The notes under the pieces are model-generated. The model was not told the origin of the DNA. It ran no database searches and saw only the letters and a program-made list of their open reading frames with translations. Made by a program: the position numbers and the translations under genes. A DNA stretch of 60,239 nucleotides from NCBI GenBank assembly GCA_949294335.1, contig CASFGO010000034.1, forward strand, positions 1-60,239, given 5' to 3'. Origin of the DNA: an uncultured bacterium (GTDB lineage: Bacteria; Cyanobacteriota; Vampirovibrionia; Gastranaerophilales; Gastranaerophilaceae). Shown here one piece after another: positions 17,273 to 26,301 of this stretch (positions within the stretch are counted from its first letter, which is position 1; each line of letters starts with the position of its first letter).

Positions 17273-17448
17273 GGCGGGTTCAGCGGATTTTACGTAAGAG
17301 TGGAGTCGAGCAAAGCGAGCGAACTCGAGTAAGTGAGGGCAAAATTTGCGGCAACGTAGTGAAGCAAATTACTTGCCCGAGAGACAGTAAAATCCAAGAC
17401 AAGTCCCGCCTACGACAATAAAAAAGAGTCCTTTTGGGGCTCTTTTTT
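17273..17448 (+). repeat. long palindromic element ending in a copy of the tRNA-Leu 3' end
   Basis: Nested inverted repeats: GGCGGG (17273-17278) with CCCGCC (17405-17410), GGATTTTAC (17285-17293) with GTAAAATCC (17387-17395), GGGCAA with TTGCCC further in. The 3' side carries an exact 18-base copy of the tRNA end (CAAGTCCCGCCTACGACA, 17400-17417 against 17187-17204). That copy is followed by a second terminator-like hairpin AAAAAAGAGTCC-TTTT-GGGGCTCTTTTTT. Locally richer in G+C than the genes around it. No coding signal. Confidence 0.85.
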
Positions 17449-17454
17449 ATTGGA

Positions 17455-17640
17455 GATAAGAGGACGCCGAACCCCAAAGCGAAGCTTTTTAAGGGTTCAG
17501 CGACTTGTGAGCAGAGTGCAAAGGAGTTTTACGAGAAGAATAAAATTCTTTGAAGCAAAACCCGAAGATACGTTTAACGCGAGCTCACAAGACAGCAGAT
17601 TTGCGGACAGGCGATACGACAGAATAGAGTAAGTCCAGAT
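17455..17640. repeat. GC-richer structured intergenic stretch
   Basis: Contains nested inverted repeats: GAACCC/GGGTTC, CTTGTGAGC with GAGCTCACAAG ~90 bp apart, and AGAATAAAATTCT. Composition is unlike the AT-rich intergenic DNA elsewhere and close to the preceding palindromic element. Its apparent Arg-rich reading frame looks like chance. No tRNA copy was found in it. Confidence 0.55.
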
Positions 17641-17769
17641 AGCGAGAAAATTAATCTATGTTATTAAATATTTTTAAATAAATTAAATGCTTTAAATTTT
17701 GTTATATATACATTATTTTTGATTAATTTATGATATATTTTAATTATTCTAAAATAAGGGGATATAGTT

Positions 17770-18207
17770 ATGCAGTGCGTTAATAATCATCAAAGTTTAA
17801 ATAATTTATCTAATACTAATTTTACAAGTTTGAAAAAAATTAAATATCAAGGTTTATTCAATCCTAAAAAATATATTCAAGATGCGCGTACAGTATCAGA
17901 ATTCACGAATTCACCAACTTTTAATAAGTTTTTTGACAAACATGATGGTATTGCTGTTTTTAATTTGGTGCGAGATCCTAAAAAGGATACTTTTTGTGCT
18001 TCTTTAAATATAAAATATACGGACATTAAGCCTGAGCAAAAAACTATTAAACGTCTTTTATTAAGTATAAAAAAATTGTTTAAGAGAAATTCAAATGAAT
18101 ATAAAAATTTATATATAAATACAAATAAAGAAACTTTTCATGAAAACGCATCTTTCACTCTTGGTTATAAAATAAGCCAAGTAAAATCTAATCACTTAGA
18201 TGCTTAA
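17770..18207 (+). CDS. hypothetical protein
   Basis: 145 aa, basic, no signal peptide. The ATG has AAGGGGA upstream. It contains a central FNKFFDKHDGIAVFNLVRDP segment and a Lys-rich helix (~95-110). I recognise no family. It lies just before a RAYT element, whose left inverted repeat begins four bases after its stop codon. Confidence 0.65.
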   Translation: MQCVNNHQSLNNLSNTNFTSLKKIKYQGLFNPKKYIQDARTVSEFTNSPTFNKFFDKHDGIAVFNLVRDPKKDTFCASLNIKYTDIKPEQKTIKRLLLSIKKLFKRNSNEYKNLYINTNKETFHENASFTLGYKISQVKSNHLDA

Positions 18208-18210
18208 GCT

Positions 18211-18832
18211 GTAGGTTGGGTGAAACCCAACAATTTATTCATAATTTAATTCATTAATTTTATATTTGTCATCAAAATTACACCAATTTAATTCATAATA
18301 TCCATTTTGAACAAATTTTTTAAACGAAGAATACAGCCAATCTTTTGGATATATCTCATAATGTTTCATAGGGTTGAAGTGAATATAATCTATATGTTTA
18401 TATAAATCTTCTTGATCTACAATTGTATGTTCCCAATATCGGCGTTGCCATATATCTTTTTCACCTTTTTTTATTTGGCTTTTTGATAAATTGTAATCTT
18501 TGATTGTTGTTATATCAATTTTCTTAGAAAAATTGATTTTTATCTCTTTAATAATCAAGGGGTATTCATTAATATTTACAGGCTTTATTAGCATATGAAC
18601 ATGATTTTTTAATACACATATTGCAATAATTTTAAATTCATATTTATTACTCGCTTCAATAAAAGATTGTCGCAAAATTTCTATATTACATTGTAATATT
18701 TCCCGTCTTTTACTAGTTACAAACGTAATAAAAACAATTGAATTTGGAATGAACAATCTTTTATAATTCATTATTACATTTTATTATAAAAATGAGAGAA
18801 TTAATTCATTTGTTGGGTTTCACCCAACCTAC
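18211..18832. mobile_element. RAYT transposase unit with 23-bp terminal inverted repeats
   Basis: A perfect 23-bp inverted pair, 18211-18233 and 18810-18832, brackets the single transposase gene. Each copy is itself a hairpin (GTTGGGT-GA-AACCCAAC), as expected for REP sequences recognised by REP-associated tyrosine transposases. The unit is 622 bp. No other REP copy was found in the window. Confidence 0.85.
18235..18771 (-). CDS. REP-associated tyrosine transposase (Y1/IS200-like)
   Basis: 178 aa. Single-strand transposase of the Y1 (HUH) family: ITFVTSKRRE at the N-terminus, NHVHML with metal-binding His57 and His59, IWQRRYWEHTIVDQEDLYKH, then YIHFNPMKH. These motifs define the RAYT/TnpA_REP subgroup. 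Full length with no breaks, so probably functional. Its stop codon abuts one inverted repeat and its start lies ~40 bp from the other. Confidence 0.92.
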   Translation of the reverse strand: MNYKRLFIPNSIVFITFVTSKRREILQCNIEILRQSFIEASNKYEFKIIAICVLKNHVHMLIKPVNINEYPLIIKEIKINFSKKIDITTIKDYNLSKSQIKKGEKDIWQRRYWEHTIVDQEDLYKHIDYIHFNPMKHYEIYPKDWLYSSFKKFVQNGYYELNWCNFDDKYKINELNYE

Positions 18833-18869
18833 TTTCTTTCTACGATAATTATTTTTATTTGACAAAAAA

Positions 18870-19094
18870 TTAATTAGAAAAGTCGAATAATTCTTGTTCT
18901 GTAATTTTTAGAACATCGCAAAGGGTAAATAATAATTTTAAACTTATTCTTCTTTTTGCTGTTTCTAATTTTGCTAAATGTTCTCTTGATATGTTCAATA
19001 TTTCTGCAAGTTCGTTTTGTGATAAATTCTTTATTTTTCTTGCATTTTGTATATTTTTACCAAGTTTAATAAGTTTTGTAGTCTCATTTGTCAT
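18870..19094 (-). CDS. XRE-family helix-turn-helix regulator
   Basis: 74 aa from the ATG at 19094 (an upstream ATG at 19148 would add 18 residues reaching the divergent gene). Typical Cro/cI fold: GKNIQNARKIKNLSQNELAE, ILNISREHLAKLETAKR, then LKLLFTLCDVLKITEQELF. It is divergent from the HAD-like gene, with a palindrome between the two starts, so it probably represses itself and perhaps that gene. Confidence 0.88.
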   Translation of the reverse strand: MTNETTKLIKLGKNIQNARKIKNLSQNELAEILNISREHLAKLETAKRRISLKLLFTLCDVLKITEQELFDFSN

Positions 19095-19111
19095 ACTTAT
19101 TATTTTCTGAT

Positions 19112-19129
19112 ATACTTTAATAAAAGTAT
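19112..19129. promoter_or_regulatory. operator-like palindrome between xre and HAD genes
   Basis: ATACTTT-AATA-AAAGTAT, a perfect 7-bp inverted repeat 18 bp upstream of the regulator's ATG and 20 bp upstream of the HAD gene's ATG. Size and position suit an XRE dimer site. Confidence 0.5.
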
Positions 19130-19149
19130 GTAGTCTAATAGAGAACAAT

Positions 19150-19491
19150 ATGGGTAATTATAAAAAGACGATTTTAATAGATTTAGATGGTGTTTTAAAT
19201 AATTATAATGGTTGTTTTAATGAAAAAATAATTCCTGATGTAAAACAAGGAGCATACGAATTTCTGCAAAAATTGTCATTAGAATATAATATTAAAATTT
19301 TTACAACTAGAAATAAATTATTAACTGCAAAGTGGTTAATAGACAATAATTTATATAATTTTATAGATGATATAACCAATATAAAAGAGTTAGCTTATTT
19401 ATATGTTGATGATAGGTGTATCTGTTTTAATAATGATTACATTGATACAATTTCTCAAATTAAGTCTTTTAAAACATACTGGAATAAATAA
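19150..19491 (+). CDS. small HAD-superfamily hydrolase
   Basis: 113 aa. Motif I ILIDLDGVLNNY with nucleophile Asp11 and Asp13, motif II FTTRNK, motif IV YVDDR. It is at the short end for HAD phosphatases and has almost no cap domain, like small phage or polynucleotide-type phosphatases. Substrate unknown. Confidence 0.75.
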   Translation: MGNYKKTILIDLDGVLNNYNGCFNEKIIPDVKQGAYEFLQKLSLEYNIKIFTTRNKLLTAKWLIDNNLYNFIDDITNIKELAYLYVDDRCICFNNDYIDTISQIKSFKTYWNK

Positions 19492-19518
19492 TTTTATTTC
19501 AATATTTACCCCTACCCG

Positions 19519-19655
19519 CAAAAAAAAGAGCCTTTTGGGCTCTGAAAATTTTCTGTGAAGTGTAGTGTGTGTAGAAAGAAACTTTACGTTTTCTCTAGTC
19601 CTCGTTCCCGATTGTTTCGGGCTTTCCTCGTGTTCGTTTCTTCTTTTTATACTCT
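19519..19655 (-). ncRNA. candidate structured RNA on the minus strand
   Basis: The 330-bp gap between the HAD and transporter genes has no reading frame. Read on the minus strand it forms a long hairpin. Outer arms are GTTTCTTTCTACAC near the 3' side with GAAGAAACGAAC near the 5' side. An inner CCCGA-AACAA-TCGGG stem is surrounded by purine-rich loops with two GAGGA boxes. It ends with AGAGCCC-AAAA-GGCTCT followed by eight T, an ideal terminator that only works on this strand. A promoter-like block stands upstream (19661-19736). Expected length ~137 nt. GAGGAAAG recalls RNase P RNA, but the molecule is too small and lacks the rest. Confidence 0.5.
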
Positions 19656-19660
19656 GTACT

Positions 19661-19736
19661 TATATAAAGTTTTTTTAGAAATAATAATTGACTATTTTGT
19701 ATATATTTTTTAGATATTTGTTACATTTCTTAATAT
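19661..19736 (-). promoter_or_regulatory. upstream region of the candidate RNA with conserved three-part signature
   Basis: On the minus strand: ATGTAACAAAT (19726-19716), 22 bp, AGTCAAT (19693-19687), 7 bp, TCTAAAAAAACTTTATATA (ending 19661). The same three parts with 23 bp and 7 bp gaps lie upstream of the CHAP-like gene at 35.7 kb. Probably a promoter with an upstream activator site. Confidence 0.5.
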
Positions 19737-19821
19737 CTTAAAAATCACACATATTAAAAAATGTTTTTGTTTGTATTATAATTTGTATGTTTGTTTAATA
19801 CACAAAAGGGGGAAAGAATAA

Positions 19822-21153
19822 ATGGAAAGTTTATTAGCGTTAGCTCACACGCATGCTATGGCTATTTCGGCTTGGATTTTAATTCTTGCATACGTGTTTA
19901 TAGCTACAGAAAAAATCCCTAAAGTTACAGTTGCTTTATTAGGTGGCTCGTTAACTTTATTATTGGGATTATTAAGTCAAAACAAAACTTTAGAAGTTGG
20001 TGGTTTGGATCCACATTATTTTATCAATTTTGTTGATTTTAACGTTGTATTTTTATTAGTATCAATGATGATTATTGTTAATATTGCAACAAAGAGTGGT
20101 ATGTTTAATTGGTTGGCTAATGAAATGCTTAAGGCTACAAAAGGTCATCCAAAATTAATTTTATTCTCATTAGCAATATTTACAGCACTTGTTTCAGCTT
20201 TCTTAGATAACGTAACAACTGTTATTTTAATCATGCCTGTAACATTTGTAATTGCAGAAAAATTGGATATTGATCCTGTTCCATTCTTGATTACAGAATT
20301 TGTAGCATCAAATATCGGTGGTACTGCAACATTAATTGGTGATCCACCAAATATTATTATTGGAAGTGCTGCAGGATTCTCATTCATGGATTTCGTAAAT
20401 GAATTAACAGGTATTGTAGCAATAATATTATTAGCTGTAACAGGTTTGATGATATTTATTTACAGAAAGCAAATGGTTGCAACTCCTGAAAGAATGGCAG
20501 AAATTGCTAAATTAGATAACTCTAGTACAATAACAGATAAAAATTTAATGATTCGTTCATTAATTGTTTTATTCTTAGTTATTTTAGGATTCGTAACTCA
20601 TGATATTACACACATTCAAACTTGTGTATGTGCTATGGCTGGTGCAAGTTTCTTGCTATTATTTGAAAAACCAACAAAGATTTTAGAATCTGTTGAATGG
20701 ACAACAATTTTCTTCTTTATTGGTTTATTTATTATCATTGGTGGTTTAGAAGCATCAGGTGGTATAGCAGTAATGGCAAAATGGTTATTAGATGTAACTC
20801 ACGGTTGTGAAGCTGCAACAGCAATGGTTATTTTATGGGGCTCAGGTATATTATCTGGTATTATTGATAATATTCCTTATACTGCAACAATGGCTCCGAT
20901 GATTGCAACAATCCAATCTCAAATGGGTGCTGATTATGCTTATCCATTATGGTGGTGTTTATCTTTAGGTGCTTGTTTAGGTGGAAACATGACAATTATT
21001 GGTGCTGCTGCAAACGTAATTGTTACTGAAGCTGCTGGAGCAAGAGGTCATAAAATTGAATTTATGAAATACTTAAAATATGGTATTTTAGTAACATTCA
21101 TTTCTTTAGCTTTAAGCTCAGGTTATGTATATTTAAGATTCTTAATGAAATAG
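19822..21153 (+). CDS. ArsB/NhaD-superfamily ion transporter
   Basis: 443 aa, about ten to eleven membrane helices. ALVSAFLDNVTTVILIMPV, ASNIGGTATLIGDPPNIIIG and the second-half LSGIIDNIPYTATMAPM plus LGGNMTIIGAAANVI are the paired signature loops of the ion transporter superfamily that includes ArsB, NhaD and the P protein. It is probably a sodium or anion transporter; the sequence alone does not choose. Ribosome site GGGGGAAAG. A terminator follows. Confidence 0.9.
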   Translation: MESLLALAHTHAMAISAWILILAYVFIATEKIPKVTVALLGGSLTLLLGLLSQNKTLEVGGLDPHYFINFVDFNVVFLLVSMMIIVNIATKSGMFNWLANEMLKATKGHPKLILFSLAIFTALVSAFLDNVTTVILIMPVTFVIAEKLDIDPVPFLITEFVASNIGGTATLIGDPPNIIIGSAAGFSFMDFVNELTGIVAIILLAVTGLMIFIYRKQMVATPERMAEIAKLDNSSTITDKNLMIRSLIVLFLVILGFVTHDITHIQTCVCAMAGASFLLLFEKPTKILESVEWTTIFFFIGLFIIIGGLEASGGIAVMAKWLLDVTHGCEAATAMVILWGSGILSGIIDNIPYTATMAPMIATIQSQMGADYAYPLWWCLSLGACLGGNMTIIGAAANVIVTEAAGARGHKIEFMKYLKYGILVTFISLALSSGYVYLRFLMK

Positions 21154-21164
21154 ATAGGATAATT

Positions 21165-21196
21165 AAGGTGGGTATATTATTTATACCCACCTTTTT
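21165..21196 (+). terminator. terminator of the transporter gene
   Basis: AAGGTGGGTATA-TTATT-TATACCCACCTT followed by T3, ending nine bases before the acpS start. Confidence 0.85.
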
Positions 21197-21204
21197 ATAT
21201 TGTT

Positions 21205-21591
21205 ATGATTGGTGTAGATATAGAAGATATTTCTCGTTTTGAAAATCGAGATGAAAAGTTTTTAAAACGAATTTTTACGGATATTGAATTAGAATATTCT
21301 TTATCAAAAAGTAACTCTGCAGCTCATTTAGCAGCAAGGTTTTGTGCTAAAGAGGCTGTATTCAAGGCTCTATCATCTGCAGGTATCAATAATATTTTAA
21401 TTACACAAATTGAAATATATAATGATGAATCTGGTGTACCAAGAGTTAGATTTTTAGATTCAAATATAAAGTATAATATTCAAATTAGTTTATCCCATGA
21501 AAAAGAAAAAGCCATTGCTTTCGCAATGCTTGATTTAAAGGACTTAGAGAAATACAGCTATCACCCTTGTTATATGGGGGATGAAGGTTAG
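21205..21591 (+). CDS. acpS: holo-[acyl-carrier-protein] synthase
   Basis: 128 aa, standard AcpS length. It transfers 4'-phosphopantetheine from CoA to ACP. MIGVDIEDISRF holds the metal-binding Asp, RFCAKEAVFKAL the catalytic Glu/Lys helix, and ISLSHEKEKAIAFAM the C-terminal motif. There is no clear Shine-Dalgarno because the upstream terminator occupies that space. No fatty-acid genes are adjacent. Confidence 0.95.
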   Translation: MIGVDIEDISRFENRDEKFLKRIFTDIELEYSLSKSNSAAHLAARFCAKEAVFKALSSAGINNILITQIEIYNDESGVPRVRFLDSNIKYNIQISLSHEKEKAIAFAMLDLKDLEKYSYHPCYMGDEG

Positions 21592-21598
21592 TAACCTT

Positions 21599-21937
21599 TT
21601 AAGCTGCAAAAATATTTTTTTTAGATTCATCTATTTTGAAATCAATAATTTCTGCGTAGTTTTCTTCTATTTGTTCTTGTGGTCTTTTAGTTAAGTTTAA
21701 AAGCTTCATTGCTGCTTTAGAATTTAAAAAGTTAATTGTACTTTTTAATTCTTGTGATTTTTCAAATGAATCTTCGTGTTTATTTAATGTTTCCACAACA
21801 TAACTAGGTTGGTAAGTTTCAGCTGCAGCATTAGTTTTTACAGCTGCATTTTGAAGAATCTTTTTTACATTATCTCTTAATGCTAATGTATCAATAGTAG
21901 AATCATATTTAGTTTGATACACGTTTTCAAATCCCAT
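21599..21937 (-). CDS. hypothetical soluble protein
   Basis: 112 aa, mostly helical, no signal peptide or membrane segment. It begins MGFENVYQTKYDSTIDTLAL and ends SKKNIFAA. Convergent with acpS, eight bases apart. Family not recognised. Confidence 0.6.
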   Translation of the reverse strand: MGFENVYQTKYDSTIDTLALRDNVKKILQNAAVKTNAAAETYQPSYVVETLNKHEDSFEKSQELKSTINFLNSKAAMKLLNLTKRPQEQIEENYAEIIDFKIDESKKNIFAA

Positions 21938-22023
21938 TTTCCTAGTTCCTTATATTCCTATATTAGGGGTTACGGAATTATTTATTTAATCTTTAGCAGT
22001 TTATATATAATATTTACATTTGT

Positions 22024-22063
22024 TTACAAAAAGACCAAAGTTTTTTATAAAACTTTGGTCTTT
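22024..22063 (-). terminator. terminator of the atpDC operon
   Basis: AAAGACCAAAGTTTT paired with AAACTTTGGTCTTT, followed on the minus strand by a T-rich tail. It lies 25 bp past the atpC stop. Confidence 0.85.
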
Positions 22064-22088
22064 GTCTATAAAATTATAATTACTAAAA

Positions 22089-22490
22089 TTATTTTTGTGA
22101 TTGAACCATTGCAACTTTTAATCTAGCTAAGGCTCTAGCTAAAGCTGCTTCAGCTCTTTTAATATCAATATCAGCAGTTTTTTCAGCTAATCTTGCTTCT
22201 GCTCTTTCTTTTGCTAATTTTGCACGAGTTACATCAATATCAGAACCTGATTCGGCAGTATCTGTTAGAATAGTTGCTTCTTCATTTTTGAATTGAAACA
22301 CACCACCCATTGTCGTAAATGCTTTACATTCACCATTTTGGATGACTTTAGTAACGCCTATATCAAGAGCAGATATAATTGGAATATGTCCTTTTAAAAC
22401 ACCGAACTCTCCATCTACACCTTTTGTATAGATTTCAGATACTTCATCATCAAAAATAATTTTATCGTGTGTAATAATTTTTAAATGCAT
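22089..22490 (-). CDS. atpC: F-type ATP synthase epsilon subunit
   Basis: 133 aa. MHLKIITHDKIIFDDEVSEI beta-barrel start, DGEFGVLKGHIPIISAL, and the two-helix C-terminus with RAEARLAEK and RAEAALARALARL. It sits in the F1 central stalk and regulates ATP hydrolysis. 14 bp downstream of atpD in the same operon, with no other ATP synthase gene nearby. Confidence 0.96.
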   Translation of the reverse strand: MHLKIITHDKIIFDDEVSEIYTKGVDGEFGVLKGHIPIISALDIGVTKVIQNGECKAFTTMGGVFQFKNEEATILTDTAESGSDIDVTRAKLAKERAEARLAEKTADIDIKRAEAALARALARLKVAMVQSQK

Positions 22491-22504
22491 AAATATTACC
22501 TTTA

Positions 22505-23950
<1,446 letters not shown>

Positions 23951-24017
23951 CTATATTGTAAGGGTAAAATATATTTTTATCAAGATTTATATCCAAATTC
24001 ATATAAGTAGATGAAAC

Positions 24018-24545
24018 TTAAGCCGATATTGCAGCTAGCAACATTATAACCCATATGCAAGAAAGAATTATAAATGTTAAGGTTCTTAAAATTAGACTTG
24101 TATTTTTTTCTCTATATGCAGTGCTATATATCTTTTTTAATAGCTCCTTAGAATAATCTTGTTTGGGTTGTGTTTTATTAAAAGAAGAGTTTAGTAATAT
24201 TTTTAGCTGTGATATTTTTTTTATCTTTTCTCTAATATCAGGTTTCGAAATAAACATTTTTCTAATTTTTACATTTTCATTTATATCAAGCTCATTATCT
24301 AGATATGCTGATATTGTTGAATTAATTGATGAATTATTTTTACTATCATTTGCATAAGAGTAGTTTTTTATTTTTTTGTATGTTTCTCTTAAATCAGTAA
24401 CAATACTTTTAAAAGTGTTATATTTTTCTCTACAATTTTTACATTCCAATAGATGTTTTTCAAAATCTTGTTGGAGTTTTTCATCTAATTTATTATCTAA
24501 ATAAAAATTCATTAATGTTTCAAATTGTTCACAGGATATACTCAT
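24018..24545 (-). CDS. membrane anti-sigma factor (zinc-finger type)
   Basis: 175 aa. The N-terminal ZAS/zf-HC2 domain (CEQFETLMNFYLDNKLDEKL then HLLECKNCREKY) has a His-x3-Cys-x2-Cys zinc site. A second copy of the same helical pattern (ISAYLDNELDINENVKIRKM, ~75-95) lacks Cys. A single membrane helix lies at the C-terminus (~150-172). It should hold the ECF sigma encoded just upstream (nine bases apart) at the membrane until a signal releases it. Confidence 0.85.
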   Translation of the reverse strand: MSISCEQFETLMNFYLDNKLDEKLQQDFEKHLLECKNCREKYNTFKSIVTDLRETYKKIKNYSYANDSKNNSSINSTISAYLDNELDINENVKIRKMFISKPDIREKIKKISQLKILLNSSFNKTQPKQDYSKELLKKIYSTAYREKNTSLILRTLTFIILSCIWVIMLLAAISA

Positions 24546-24554
24546 TTTAAACCT

Positions 24555-25124
24555 TTATAAATAATTTGCTAAATCTATTTGTAATTTTTCTCTTGCTCTT
24601 GATATTCTAGACTTAACTGTACCTAAATTTGTATTGGTAAGTTTTGCTATTTCTTCATAAGAAAGTCCTTCTAGTTCTCTTAGAATAATTGCTAATCTTG
24701 AATTTATGGGTAAATTTATAATACAAGCTTTTATCTTACATTCTAATTCCTTGCAATGATAATTATCGAATGGGAGATTTTTATTATCAGGAATTATAGA
24801 TAAATTACTATTTTCATTATTAATGATATCAGTATTTTTTTTATGCTTTCTTAACGCATCATAAAATACATTTATAGCAATACGATTGGCCCATTTTTTA
24901 AATTGCTCTATATGTTTTAATTTATCAATGTTTTGGATAATTTTTATGAGTGTTTCTTGTGTTAAGTCTGATATTGAATCATTTGGTGGGCATAAATGAC
25001 AAAAAAAAGTATAAATATCTTTTTGTATACGTCTAATTAATTCAGCAGTTGCTTTTAAATCTGACTGCTTTGTATACAAAATTAAATCAGATAATGATAG
25101 CTTTTTGTAATTGAGTTTACTCAT
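24555..25124 (-). CDS. ECF-type RNA polymerase sigma factor
   Basis: 189 aa. Region 2 (~25-95): ISDLTQETLIKIIQNIDKL and FKKWANRIAINVFYDALRK, the -10 recognition helices. Region 4 (~130-185): LPINSRLAIILRELEGLSYE then EIAKLTNTNLGTVKSRISRAREKL, the -35 helix-turn-helix. There is no region 1 or 3. Paired with the anti-sigma gene in one operon. A TTGTTACC/GGTAACAA sequence lies right at its upstream edge (~25127), which could be part of its control region. Confidence 0.93.
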   Translation of the reverse strand: MSKLNYKKLSLSDLILYTKQSDLKATAELIRRIQKDIYTFFCHLCPPNDSISDLTQETLIKIIQNIDKLKHIEQFKKWANRIAINVFYDALRKHKKNTDIINNENSNLSIIPDNKNLPFDNYHCKELECKIKACIINLPINSRLAIILRELEGLSYEEIAKLTNTNLGTVKSRISRAREKLQIDLANYL

Positions 25125-25228
25125 AATTGTTACCCAATTACAGGATAATTTTTTTTGCTAATAATAAAAACAGACTTTATTATATAATCAGTAGTATATA
25201 ATTTAAGTTTTTAAATTGGATTTTCAAA

Positions 25229-25774
25229 ATGAATAATAAGCTAAGGGAAAATTATATAAATCTAAAAATAGCAAGTAAAAAATTATACTTATCAATTAAT
25301 ATTGATAAGTATATAGCAAGTGAAGATTTGTTGGATAAAATTGCAGCATCTGTTTCTGCTGGTATTGATATTGTTGAATTAACAACGAATAACTATCCTA
25401 ACAAGCTTTTAGAAATATCAACACAAGTTAAGCAACTTCACTCTATTTTTGATTTTACATTAATTATCAAAGATAGAGCAGATATTGCAACATTAATAGA
25501 AGCAGATGGTATTAGTTTAACTTCTAATAGTATAAATACTAATTTTGTTAGGCAAATTTTAGGAGATAATTCAATAATAGGATGTTATGATTTTTCTCAA
25601 AGTAATTGTGATTTTTGTATCTGTAGTAAAGAATCTAATGAAAGTACTATTCCATTATTTGTTCGATACAACTCTGCAAACAATTCACAAAGATACTTTT
25701 TAGATGAAACTATATTTGATAATAATGATTTCATTCAATTTATACAGAAGTTAAAAATAACCCCTAAATTTTGA
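25229..25774 (+). CDS. divergent thiamine-phosphate-synthase-like (ThiE/TenI) protein
   Basis: 181 aa, a shortened TIM-barrel of the ThiE/TenI family. KLYLSINIDKYIASEDLLDK, AGIDIVELTTNN (family QLRxK; the lysine is lost), FTLIIKDRADIATLIEADGI (family IINDRVDIALAVGADGVH), SIIGCYDFSQSN. Loss of QLRxK and of the HLGQ loop argues against thiamine phosphate synthase activity. It may be a TenI-like or degenerate protein. No thiamine genes are adjacent. Confidence 0.6.
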   Translation: MNNKLRENYINLKIASKKLYLSINIDKYIASEDLLDKIAASVSAGIDIVELTTNNYPNKLLEISTQVKQLHSIFDFTLIIKDRADIATLIEADGISLTSNSINTNFVRQILGDNSIIGCYDFSQSNCDFCICSKESNESTIPLFVRYNSANNSQRYFLDETIFDNNDFIQFIQKLKITPKF

Positions 25775-25840
25775 ACCCTTATTTCCTACACATAAAAAAT
25801 TAAACTAACACAATCTGTAATTTATTTCCTCGTGCCCTTA

Positions 25841-25864
25841 ACAATAGAGCGATAGCTCTATTGT
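25841..25864. repeat. perfect hairpin between convergent genes
   Basis: ACAATAGAGC-GATA-GCTCTATTGT, 10-bp stem. There is no T-tract right after it on either strand, so it is not a classical terminator, though its place between two converging genes suggests a transcription end. Confidence 0.5.
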
Positions 25865-25878
25865 AAAAACATTAAAAC

Positions 25879-26034
25879 TTAAATAAGTCCTAAAACTTTC
25901 TTATACCAAGAGAAAGATTCTAATTGAGACCCATTAAAAGTTGTTTTAATGCATTGTTTTTTTAGATAGTTTTCGAATTCATCATTAAAGCCAGTTTTAG
26001 CTTTTTTCATTTCTGTCATTATAGCTGTTGCCAT
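25879..26034 (-). CDS. small 51-aa protein
   Basis: ATG at 26034 lies six bases after AAAGGAG; the ATG at 26040 is too close to it. Sequence begins MATAIMTEMKKAKTGFNDEF and ends with a hydrophobic WYKKVLGLI. It has a good promoter (TTGACA-N17-TAACAT) and a 5' leader of ~85 bases. Small, basic, partly amphipathic; function unknown. Confidence 0.55.
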   Translation of the reverse strand: MATAIMTEMKKAKTGFNDEFENYLKKQCIKTTFNGSQLESFSWYKKVLGLI

Positions 26035-26125
26035 TTTCATCTCCTTTAATATTGAAGAGTAACACATATAGATATAAATATATTATTTCTTTTCGTACAC
26101 AATGATAATTGAATTCTATTTCTTC

Positions 26126-26154
26126 ATGTTAAAGGTTGTTTTACAGTTTGTCAA
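26126..26154 (-). promoter_or_regulatory. consensus-like promoter of the 51-aa gene
   Basis: On the minus strand TTGACA (26154-26149), exactly 17 bp, TAACAT (26131-26126). Confidence 0.6.
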
Positions 26155-26178
26155 TCCTTTATATAGGTATGTTTCGTT

Positions 26179-26198
26179 ATATTACAATATTGTTACAT
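26179..26198. promoter_or_regulatory. operator-like inverted repeat upstream of aspS
   Basis: ATATTACAA-TA-TTGTTACAT, 9-bp half sites with two mismatches, the same pattern as the perfect palindrome at 11864-11883. It lies ~25 bp upstream of the minus-strand promoter at 26154 and ~100 bp upstream of aspS. Confidence 0.4.
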
Positions 26199-26301
26199 CT
26201 TATTATTTAATATAATAAATATTATTAATTATACTTCACAATTAACTATGTTTTTGATAGTATTTTAGAGCAGTAAAGAAGTAAAAAAGGGAGATGGAAT
26301 T

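Noticed and set aside
17280..17632. Arg-rich open frames on both strands
   Set aside because: They fall in the palindromic elements around tRNA-Leu(GAG), lack ribosome sites and have composition explained by inverted repeats.
19519..19668. RNase P RNA because of GAGGAAAG
   Set aside because: The interval is under 150 nt and lacks the other conserved regions of bacterial RNase P RNA.
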